A stretch of DNA of 6,181 nt from an uncultured Anaerolineaceae bacterium (GTDB lineage: Bacteria > Chloroflexota > Anaerolineae > Promineifilales > Promineifilaceae). This document shows positions 1 through 4,801 of this stretch, in pieces. The number at the start of each line of letters is the position of its first letter. Within the stretch, counting starts at the first letter, position 1. The notes beneath the pieces are model-generated. The model saw nothing but the letters and a program-made list of their open reading frames with translations. It ran no database searches and was not told where the DNA came from. The stretch spans positions 1 to 6,181 of the forward strand of contig CALBTC010000076.1 of assembly GCA_937967805.1 (NCBI GenBank), in the 5' to 3' direction. The translations under genes were made by a program, and so were the position numbers.

Positions 1-371
1 GCGTGGCCTGGGACGGCGAACATTTGTGGACCGCGTCGCAGCAGCACGGCAAGCTTTTCAAGGTAGACCGGGAAAGCGGCGACGTGCTGGAAACGATTCC
101 CGTACCGGTGGCCAGTGGCGGCTTGGGCTTTTATGATGGTTCTCTGTGGCTGGGCATCGCCTACCCCATGAGCTTCGATGCCCGCTACGAGCAGTTCAAC
201 TGGGAAAGTGACGAACAACATTACGCCATTGTTCGCCTGGACCCATCAAACGGCGCAGAGCTGGCCCGCTACGAAATCGCCTTTTTGCCAATGGGCCTGG
301 CCTGGATTGGCGACGATCTCTGGATCAGCCATGTCGCCGAACGCCAACTGCACCGTGTTCAACTCACCTGA
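1..371 (+). CDS. Beta-propeller repeat protein, 3' end (5' partial)
   Basis: This is the C-terminal 122 or so residues of a longer protein; the frame is open to the left edge, and the GTG at position 3 is probably an internal valine rather than a start. The sequence shows blade-like repeats of the type G-L-A-W-D-G-x-x-L-W followed by a turn and a strand ending in V-D-x-x-S/T-G: 'WDGEHLWTAS', 'FYDGSLWLGIA' and 'WIGDDLWISH', with 'LFKVDRESGDV' and 'IVRLDPSNGAEL' between them. That pattern is typical of the NHL / SMP-30 / YncE-like beta-propeller superfamily. Such proteins bind ligands or partners, or are lactonase-like; nothing here fixes a function. The protein ends in a repeat strand 'LHRVQL', so no extra C-terminal domain follows the propeller. 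It converges on the GDPD genes. Cellular location is unknown because the N-terminus is missing. Confidence 0.75.
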   Translation, partial: VAWDGEHLWTASQQHGKLFKVDRESGDVLETIPVPVASGGLGFYDGSLWLGIAYPMSFDARYEQFNWESDEQHYAIVRLDPSNGAELARYEIAFLPMGLAWIGDDLWISHVAERQLHRVQLT

Positions 372-394
372 AAAACAAACCGCGAAGAACGCGG
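371..394 (-). terminator. Candidate intrinsic terminator for the leftward GDPD genes
   Basis: Read on the minus strand, a perfect 5-bp GC stem CCGCG / CGCGG (positions 394-390 and 384-380) with loop TTCTT is followed directly by TTTGTTTTT. It lies about 70 nt past the stop of the downstream GDPD gene. On the plus strand the A-rich side comes first and no T-run follows, so it would not serve the propeller gene well. The stem is short. The sequence also resembles a degenerate CGCGG-type intergenic repeat, since a further 'gatcgcgg' follows. Confidence 0.5.
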
Positions 395-463
395 GGATCG
401 CGGAGTTGATAAATTCTCTAATCAGTAAACCTGAAAACTAACCTGCTGCTTACTAACAACTGC

Positions 464-1273
464 TCAAAGTCGCCCCAGCAAACGCAGCGCCTGATCCGGA
501 AAGTCTGAAATCAACCCGTCTACGCCAATGTCGATGAGGCGCTGCATGTCGCTGGGCAGGTTTATCGTCCACACATGTACGGCAATGTTGTTGCGGTGTG
601 CCGAGCGGACCGAACGCGGCGTTACTAGCTGCACTCCGGAGCCGGGATCGATTGGCGGGATTTGCAGCACTTTTCCCTGCCCCCAATACAATCGTTCCAG
701 GCGCAGCCTATCCAGCACCAGCCAACGCAGCACCTCGGCATGGGAGGCGACGTGGGTCACTTCCGGGCAAGCTAGGCGAAACTCGGCTACGGTTTTGTTG
801 CTAAATGAACCGACACACAATCGATGAGAAACATTGTGTTGTCGGATGAGCTCGGCAAACGGCCGTACCAGACTCGGCCTCTCCTGCTTCATGTCGATGT
901 TGATCCACAGGTTGGGGAACGTTTCAAACACCTCAGCCAGCGTGGGGATGGTGATCCCCTGCCCGCGAAAGGGGAAGGTGTGCCCGCCGTCAGGGGTGAA
1001 GCGATAGCCGGCATCCAGTTGTTGCAGCTCAGCGAAGGTGTGGTTTTGGATACGGCCGTTGCCATCCGTTGTCCTGTCCACGGTTTCATCATGACACACC
1101 ACCAGCACGCCATCGGCCGTTTGGTGAATGTCAAGCTCCAGCCCGTCAATCGGCAGCTCCGCCGCCTTTTTAAAGGCCAACATCGTGTTTTCCGGGTACA
1201 GCCCACGCCAGCCGCGATGGGCCAGCACGACGACGCCACCCTGGTGGGCGAACGGTTTACTGGGTAGGCGCAT
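464..1273 (-). CDS. Glycerophosphodiester phosphodiesterase, cytosolic-type paralogue (GDPD-A)
   Basis: This protein of 269 residues is a GDPD-family TIM barrel that hydrolyses glycerophosphodiesters to sn-glycerol-3-phosphate and an alcohol, using a divalent metal. The family signature is intact: 'AHRG' (H19, R20) and 'PENT' (27-30), the metal pair E-x-D in 'ELDIH' (E46, D48), the second catalytic His in 'CHDETVDRTTDG' (H61), 'NIDMK' (125-129, with Asp127 where the third acidic ligand sits), and the C-terminal 'HVWTIN' (233-238) and 'GVDGLISDFP'. There is no signal peptide or membrane segment, so it is probably cytosolic and similar in role to UgpQ. The ATG at 1273 has no visible Shine-Dalgarno; the bases before it are the 7-bp tandem repeat of the spacer. 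Translation may depend on coupling to, or readthrough from, the upstream paralogue, 66 bp away on the same strand. The substrate head group cannot be told from sequence. Confidence 0.93.
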   Translation of the reverse strand: MRLPSKPFAHQGGVVVLAHRGWRGLYPENTMLAFKKAAELPIDGLELDIHQTADGVLVVCHDETVDRTTDGNGRIQNHTFAELQQLDAGYRFTPDGGHTFPFRGQGITIPTLAEVFETFPNLWINIDMKQERPSLVRPFAELIRQHNVSHRLCVGSFSNKTVAEFRLACPEVTHVASHAEVLRWLVLDRLRLERLYWGQGKVLQIPPIDPGSGVQLVTPRSVRSAHRNNIAVHVWTINLPSDMQRLIDIGVDGLISDFPDQALRLLGRL

Positions 1274-1275
1274 GA

Positions 1276-1310
1276 TAATGGTTAATTGTTAATGGTAAAT
1301 GGTTAATGGT
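1276..1310. repeat. Five tandem copies of a 7-mer (TAATGGT) between the GDPD genes
   Basis: Units at 1276-1282, 1283-1289, 1290-1296, 1297-1303 and 1304-1310 read TAATGGT, TAATTGT, TAATGGT, AAATGGT, TAATGGT. Three are perfect and two differ at one base. The array ends 2 bp from the GDPD-A start codon and so occupies its ribosome-binding region; no purine-rich SD is present there. Confidence 0.85.
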
Positions 1311-1314
1311 TATT

Positions 1315-1344
1315 TTCACCTTGTCACCCCTTCACCTTGTCACC
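1315..1344. repeat. Direct repeat of TTCACCTTGTCACC, period 16
   Basis: Two exact 14-bp copies at 1315-1328 and 1331-1344 are separated by CC. Each copy is itself built of CACC/TCACC words. The right-hand copy contains the stop codon of GDPD-B (1340-1342). Confidence 0.85.
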
Positions 1345-2236
1345 TTATCAATTCCAAGAGCAAATCCGGCCGGTCGGTGATAATCCCATCCACTCCCAAG
1401 CCAATCAGTCGCTCCATTTCGGCGGGGTCGTTGATGGTCCAGGCATGCACTTGAATGTTGTGGCTGTGCGCCGCGTGGATGAAGCGTTCGGTCACCACGT
1501 CTACCTCGCCAATGAGGGGCAGCGATGAGGTGAGCGGCACCTGGAAAGCGGTGCCCGGAGCCTGGAAGAGTGCGCCGAGAAAGATGGTGTTCAGGCCAAA
1601 AAAGCGCTGGATTTCCGGCTCCACCATCGAAGTAAGCACATGAGGACATACTTCACGAAACTCTTCCATCGTCACCTGGTGGAAGGTGGCAACCAAAAGC
1701 TTTTCTTCCATATTATAATCGCGGATGAGCTGGCAGAACGGCCGTACCATGCTCGGCGTTTCTTGCTTAATCTCAATGTTCATCCGCATGTCCGGGTAGC
1801 GCTGGAACATCTCTTCCAGCGTCGGCACCTGGATGCCCTGGCCGCGGTAGGGAAAGGTTTCATCACCATCGTCGCTCCAGTAATAGCCCGCGTCCAGCTC
1901 GCGGATTTCGGCAAAGCTCATCTCTTTGATGGCGCCGCTACCGTCGGTGGTGCGGTCTACGGTGGCGTCGTGCATGAGGATGATGACGCCATCTTTGGTT
2001 TGGTGAATGTCCATCTCCAGTACATCCACGCCCAGCTCCACCGCGTGGTCAAAGGCCACCAGCGTGTTGCTGGGGCGCAGCCATTCGCCGCCCTGGTGGG
2101 CAATCACCATCACGCCGTCCTGCTGCGTAAAAAATGGATATTCCGGCACCGGCTGCGCCCGCCACGCCAGCGTGACGTACAGCACGGCCAACAAAATAAT
2201 CACCCCCAAACCAATCCGTATCTTTCGGCTCCTCAT
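1340..2236 (-). CDS. Membrane-anchored glycerophosphodiester phosphodiesterase paralogue (GDPD-B)
   Basis: This protein of 298 residues is a GDPD-family barrel behind an N-terminal basic-hydrophobic segment ('MRSRKIRIG', then hydrophobic to about residue 25), which reads as an uncleaved anchor or signal; the catalytic domain is probably outside the cytoplasmic membrane. Visible motifs are E74-x-D76 in 'EMDIH', H89 in 'MHDATVDRTTDG', 'NIEIK' (153-157) with Glu155, 'HAWTIN' and 'GVDGIITDRPD'. It departs from the classic signature at the first motif, where 'HRG' is 'HQG' (Q48) and 'PENT' is 'PSNT' (S56). The first catalytic His (H47) is kept, so activity is plausible but specificity may be altered; it may simply belong to a natural subfamily with this variant. 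It aligns with GDPD-A along the whole barrel (for example 'FPYRGQGI' against 'FPFRGQGI', 'MVRPF' against 'LVRPF'), so the pair is a tandem duplication. A good SD, GGAGAG (2247-2242), lies 5 nt before the ATG. Confidence 0.92.
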   Translation of the reverse strand: MRSRKIRIGLGVIILLAVLYVTLAWRAQPVPEYPFFTQQDGVMVIAHQGGEWLRPSNTLVAFDHAVELGVDVLEMDIHQTKDGVIILMHDATVDRTTDGSGAIKEMSFAEIRELDAGYYWSDDGDETFPYRGQGIQVPTLEEMFQRYPDMRMNIEIKQETPSMVRPFCQLIRDYNMEEKLLVATFHQVTMEEFREVCPHVLTSMVEPEIQRFFGLNTIFLGALFQAPGTAFQVPLTSSLPLIGEVDVVTERFIHAAHSHNIQVHAWTINDPAEMERLIGLGVDGIITDRPDLLLELIR

Positions 2237-2241
2237 CTAAT

Positions 2242-2247
2242 CTCTCC
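2242..2247 (-). promoter_or_regulatory. Ribosome binding site of GDPD-B
   Basis: GGAGAG on the minus strand is 5 nt from the ATG at 2236. It fixes the start and therefore includes the N-terminal membrane segment in the protein. Confidence 0.7.
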
Positions 2248-2274
2248 GTCCCAAAAGTGTCAAAAATCTGCCGG

Positions 2275-2283
2275 ATTGTACCA
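2275..2283 (-). promoter_or_regulatory. Candidate extended -10 promoter for the GDPD pair
   Basis: On the minus strand TGG-TACAAT (2283-2275) fits an extended -10 element (TGn then TATAAT with one mismatch). It would start transcription near 2268 and give a leader of about 30 nt with the SD GGAGAG correctly placed before the GDPD-B ATG. No convincing -35 is visible at the usual spacing, which an extended -10 can tolerate. Confidence 0.35.
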
Positions 2284-2423
2284 GCAAACGGTCACTGAAT
2301 CATGGATTTTTAGAAGATTAAAAGATGCTGGATTGACAGAATAGAGATTTTGCTTCACACTCACTATTGGATTGATAACGGTACACGAGAGGAGCTGATA
2401 TTTCCCCAACACTTAAGGGTGAC

Positions 2424-2441
2424 GCTCATATAAACATGAGC
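2424..2441. repeat. Perfect 6-bp dyad GCTCAT / ATGAGC in the divergent intergenic region
   Basis: GCTCAT (2424-2429) and ATGAGC (2436-2441) flank a 6-nt loop. Pairing extends by two more base pairs (A2422, C2423 with G2443, T2444) if C2442 is bulged. It lies 17 bp upstream of the -35 of the chelatase promoter and has no T-tract, so it suits an operator better than a terminator. No protein partner can be named. Confidence 0.4.
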
Positions 2442-2458
2442 CGTGGGTGAAACGGCCG

Positions 2459-2486
2459 TTGCGATCAAAATCCCATGCAGTATAAT
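2459..2486 (+). promoter_or_regulatory. Sigma-70-type promoter of the chelatase gene
   Basis: A perfect TATAAT (2481-2486) is preceded at 16-bp spacing by TTGCGA (2459-2464), which matches the -35 consensus at four of six positions. The predicted start is near 2493, giving a 5' leader of about 77 nt. The palindrome AACGGCCGTT (2451-2460) overlaps the first two bases of the -35. Confidence 0.6.
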
Positions 2487-2493
2487 CCCCAAG

Positions 2494-2561
2494 CCAGTAA
2501 TCGGTAGACCATAATCCGTAAACCGTTTACCGATTACCGACCACCGATTACCGAATACTGG
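2494..2561 (+). promoter_or_regulatory. Repeat-built structured 5' leader that can pair with the SD
   Basis: CCAGTA (2494-2499) pairs with TACTGG (2556-2561), and after one A-A mismatch TCGGT (2501-2505) pairs with ACCGA (2550-2554), giving an 11-bp stem that covers the GG of the GGAG Shine-Dalgarno (2560-2563). A smaller hairpin GTAAA-ccg-TTTAC (2518-2530) sits in the loop. A direct repeat of ACCGATTACCGA (2529-2540 and 2543-2554) gives two alternative partners for GTAATCGGT (2497-2505), which would leave the SD free. It is not a recognisable cobalamin riboswitch: it is too short and I see no B12-box-like sequence. The repeat could also be a chance insertion of a common intergenic word. Confidence 0.4.
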
Positions 2562-2569
2562 AGATAAAA

Positions 2570-3676
2570 ATGGCACGTCGAGCAGTCTTTCCCTTCACAG
2601 CAATCGTCGGACAGGAACGTATGAAACGGGCGTTGATCCTCAACGCCGTCAGCCCCCAGATTGGTGGCGTCCTCATCCGGGGCGAACGCGGTACCGCTAA
2701 ATCCACCGCCTCCCGCGCCCTGGCCGCCCTCCTGCCGGACATCGAAACCGTTGCCGACTGCCGCTTTGGCTGCGACCCCAACCGTCCCGGCCAATGGTGC
2801 GACGAGTGCCGCGTACGCCATGCCGATGGCGCGCTACAAGTGTCCACCCGCCGCACCCCCTTTGTCGATCTGCCCGTCAGCGCCACCGAAGACCGCGTGG
2901 TGGGCACGCTGGACATCGAAAAAGCTATCCAGAAAGGTGAAAAACATTTTGAAGCAGGTGTGCTCGCCGCTGCCAACCGGGGTTTGCTCTACGTCGATGA
3001 GGTCAACTTGCTGGATGATCACGTCGTCGATCTGCTGCTCGATTCGGCGGCGATGGGCGTGAACGTTGTCGAGCGTGAGGGGATCAGCTTTACCCATCCT
3101 GCCAAATTTATCCTCGTCGGCACGATGAATCCCGAAGAAGGCGATTTACGACCGCAGCTCCTGGACCGCTTCGCCTTTTCTGTGCACATCTCCGGCCTCA
3201 GCAACGCCCACCAGCGTGTTTCCATCATGGAGCGGCGCATCAATTTTGAAGTCAACCCCGACGGCTTCCGCGAAGAGTGGGAAGCATCAGAAAAGCAGAT
3301 GGCCGACCAGATTTGCGCTGCCCGCGAAATGGTTAATACAGTGAAATATTCGCGGCGCGACCTGCACTCTATCGCCGGGCTGACCAGCGCCATGAACGTC
3401 GATGGCCACCGCGCTGACCTGGTAATTTTGCGCGGGGCGCAGGCCCACGCCGCCTTCCAGGGGCGCGCCCACATCACCGATGAAGATATCGTCCTGGCGG
3501 CCGAACTGGCCTTACCGCACCGCATTAAGGGACGGCCGTTCCAGGACACCGCCATCTCCGCCGCCGACCTCGAAGAAAAGCTGGAAGACGCACAGGCCGA
3601 AATGGGCATGGGCGAACCCAGCGACGACCCCATGGATGACACCGTTGACCAGCAGGACGTAAAAAAAAAGCCTTAG
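2570..3676 (+). CDS. chlI: ChlI-like AAA+ chelatase ATPase (zero-frame product of the chlID locus)
   Basis: This 368-residue protein is an AAA+ ATPase of the BchI/ChlI family, the motor subunit that drives metal insertion into a tetrapyrrole together with a D-type subunit and a large ChlH/CobN-type subunit. Visible motifs are 'FTAIVGQE' (9-16), Walker A 'GERGTAKST' (38-46), Walker B 'LLYVDE' (139-144), sensor-1 'GTMNPEEG' (184-191), arginine finger 'LLDRF' (197-201) and 'SRRDL' (261-265) in the sensor-2 region. A four-cysteine cluster C64-x3-C68-x8-C77-x2-C80 lies in the insert after Walker A; I recall it from ChlI/D-type proteins of cobalamin producers, and it could bind zinc. Residues from about 333 are acidic linker, not catalytic domain, and the frame ends 'VKKKP' two codons after the A9 run. 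The start is well supported by GGAG at 2560-2563. All ATPase motifs are intact, so this product could serve as the small subunit by itself. Confidence 0.9.
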   Translation: MARRAVFPFTAIVGQERMKRALILNAVSPQIGGVLIRGERGTAKSTASRALAALLPDIETVADCRFGCDPNRPGQWCDECRVRHADGALQVSTRRTPFVDLPVSATEDRVVGTLDIEKAIQKGEKHFEAGVLAAANRGLLYVDEVNLLDDHVVDLLLDSAAMGVNVVEREGISFTHPAKFILVGTMNPEEGDLRPQLLDRFAFSVHISGLSNAHQRVSIMERRINFEVNPDGFREEWEASEKQMADQICAAREMVNTVKYSRRDLHSIAGLTSAMNVDGHRADLVILRGAQAHAAFQGRAHITDEDIVLAAELALPHRIKGRPFQDTAISAADLEEKLEDAQAEMGMGEPSDDPMDDTVDQQDVKKKP

Positions 3677-3704
3677 ACTCGGATGAAGCCAGCGACGGCG
3701 CCGA
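3654..3704 (+). promoter_or_regulatory. Candidate programmed -1 frameshift site joining ChlI and ChlD parts
   Basis: In the ChlI frame the codons GTA-AAA-AAA-AAG-CCT-TAG contain the classic -1 slippery heptamer A-AAA-AAG (3664-3670) inside nine A residues (3661-3669). The -1 frame has a TGA at 3646-3648 and the zero frame ends at 3674-3676, so the only window in which the shift can occur is 3649-3673, and it holds the heptamer. An SD-like AGGA (3654-3657) lies 6 nt upstream. Eight nt downstream an interrupted stem can form: TCGG/CCGA (3679-3682 with 3701-3704) around GCC/GGC (3688-3690 with 3697-3699). The shift gives a 685-residue fusion (367 residues plus 318). The competing explanations are RNA-polymerase slippage on A9 or a one-base error in the run, since ten A residues would make the gene continuous. 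Confidence 0.72.
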
Positions 3705-4626
3705 AACCAGCCAGCAGGCAGAGGCCGGCCCTCAAACCGTGCCCCAATCTGCCCAGGAAGGCCAATGGTGGGAAGGTGGCCAAAAGGTACAATCCAAACA
3801 AGAGTTTATGGCCCGCCGCCTGGACACCCAGCTAGACCGCCTCACCCGCAAATCGGCCGGACGCCGCTCCCAGACCAAGACCGAACGCAAACGCGGCCGT
3901 TACGTGCAATCCCGCGTCCCCAAAGGCAAAGTCACCGACCTCGCCTTCGACGCCACCTTCCGCGCGGCGGCCCCCTACCAGAAAGAGCGCGACCGTTCCG
4001 AACTGGCCCTGGCCCTGGAAAAAAGCGACCTGCGCGAAAAGGTGCGCGTGCGCCGCGCCGCCAACCTCATCCTCTTTGCCGTGGATGCCAGTTGGAGCAT
4101 GGCCGTTGCCGAACGCATGGAAGCGACCAAAGGGGCCATCATGTCCCTGCTCACCGACGCTTACCAGCGGCGCGACCGCGTCGGGCTGATTGTCTTCAAC
4201 AAAAACGATTCCAACCTGGTGTTGCCCCCCACCAATTCGGTACAGCTCGCTAAAAAAGCGCTGGCCGACATCGCCGTGGGCGGCAAGACACCACTCTCTG
4301 CCGGACTAATGATGGCCTATGACGTCTTCCGCCAGGAATCATTCACCCATCCAGACGTAATGCCCATGCTCATTCTGCTGACCGACGGCGCGGGCAACGT
4401 CAGCCTGAGCGACCTGCCGCCGCAGGAAGAGGCCCACCGCATTGCCGAACTCATCAAGGAAGCAGGTGTGCGCTCCGTCGTCATCAACATGGAGCACGCC
4501 GCCTTCGACCAGGGTCTGGCCAAGCTGCTGGCCGAAAAGCTGGAAGCCCCCTGCCACACCTTGGAAGACCTCCGTGCCGACACGCTCTACCAGACCGTCT
4601 TAGGCGAGCTCGACAACAAAAAATAA
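3670..4626 (+). CDS. chlD: ChlD-like VWA half of the chelatase, read in the -1 frame
   Basis: This is the C-terminal part of a ChlD/BchD-type medium subunit, the scaffold that holds the AAA+ ring to the large chelatase subunit. It begins with a low-complexity acidic/Gln-rich linker, then a basic stretch with the family-typical 'GRRS', 'RGRYV' and 'LAFDATFRAAAP', then a von Willebrand A domain. The MIDAS residues are present: 'DASWS' (fusion residues 506-510), Thr574 in 'GGKTPL' and Asp606 in 'LLTDG'. Spacing and order match full-length ChlD, and the 685-residue fusion is close to the usual length. I see no good independent start: the first possible one is GTG 3739 without an SD, the first ATG is 3808 with only a weak AAGAG close by, and either would lose the AAA+ half. 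It is therefore best read as the frameshifted extension of the preceding frame. The stop codon TAA (4624-4626) overlaps the left end of an inverted repeat. Confidence 0.85.
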   Translation, partial: ALDSDEASDGAETSQQAEAGPQTVPQSAQEGQWWEGGQKVQSKQEFMARRLDTQLDRLTRKSAGRRSQTKTERKRGRYVQSRVPKGKVTDLAFDATFRAAAPYQKERDRSELALALEKSDLREKVRVRRAANLILFAVDASWSMAVAERMEATKGAIMSLLTDAYQRRDRVGLIVFNKNDSNLVLPPTNSVQLAKKALADIAVGGKTPLSAGLMMAYDVFRQESFTHPDVMPMLILLTDGAGNVSLSDLPPQEEAHRIAELIKEAGVRSVVINMEHAAFDQGLAKLLAEKLEAPCHTLEDLRADTLYQTVLGELDNKK

Positions 4627-4712
4627 ATCACGAATGAAACGAATAGACGAATGAACACGAATAATAAATAGCAAAATTCGTCTCATTCGTTCGTTCGTCC
4701 AATTCGTGATTT
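4625..4712. repeat. Large imperfect inverted repeat of ACGAAT / ATTCGT words after chlD
   Basis: The left arm (4625-4662) and right arm (4676-4712) are imperfect reverse complements around a 13-nt A-rich loop. The outer 11 bp, AAATCACGAAT with ATTCGTGATTT, pair perfectly, and so do the inner ACGAAT / ATTCGT ends. Both arms repeat ACGAAT or ATTCGT several times. It begins inside the chlD stop codon, and TTTGCTTTTCT follows the right arm, so the transcript could fold into a long hairpin that ends transcription or protects the 3' end. No ORF or transposase lies inside, so it is a miniature or interspersed-type repeat rather than an insertion sequence. Confidence 0.75.
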
Positions 4713-4731
4713 GCTTTTCTGTGCAACCATA

Positions 4732-4751
4732 TTGCAACTGTCTTGTTGTAA
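4732..4751. repeat. 7-bp dyad TTGCAAC / GTTGTAA upstream of the hydrolase
   Basis: TTGCAAC (4732-4738) and GTTGTAA (4745-4751) are inverted around a 6-nt spacer, with one G-T pair if folded as RNA. It lies about 50 bp before the hydrolase start, where an operator might be expected. No convincing -35/-10 pair at standard spacing is visible in this stretch. Confidence 0.25.
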
Positions 4752-4785
4752 AAATAAGCCATCTTACCCGATAAAGATCCATAAA

Positions 4786-4790
4786 AGGAG
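4786..4790 (+). promoter_or_regulatory. Ribosome binding site of the alpha/beta hydrolase
   Basis: AGGAG within AAAAGGAG lies 11 nt before the ATG at 4802 and only 2 nt before a TTG at 4793. Two nt is too close for initiation, so the ATG is preferred although its spacing is rather long. Confidence 0.55.
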
Positions 4791-4801
4791 AATTGCTTCC
4801 C

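Noticed and set aside
2235..2263. TTGACA on the minus strand just before GDPD-B as a -35 box
   Set aside because: The -10 would fall on the start codon; the hexamer is more likely chance, and TACAAT further upstream is better placed.
1640..2344. Long open frame on the plus strand opposite GDPD-B
   Set aside because: It is antisense to a clear GDPD gene, the translation shows no recognisable domain, and there is no SD; it is a shadow of high-GC coding sequence.
2493..2569. Cobalamin riboswitch before the chelatase gene
   Set aside because: The leader is only about 77 nt and contains no recognisable B12-box sequence; only a repeat-based stem is visible.
2364..2576. Small minus-strand ORF with repeated 'ITGLG'/'SVIG'-like words
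   Set aside because: Its apparent protein repeats come from the ACCGATTACCG DNA repeat and it overlaps the chelatase leader; it is a spurious ORF.
3019..3642. Open frame of about 207 codons on the minus strand opposite the ChlI region
   Set aside because: The sense strand has a full set of AAA+ motifs, while the antisense translation is Ser/Arg-rich with no family pattern.
4625..4712. CRISPR array or insertion sequence
   Set aside because: The repeated 6-mers are not spaced as repeat-spacer units, and there is no transposase or terminal duplication.
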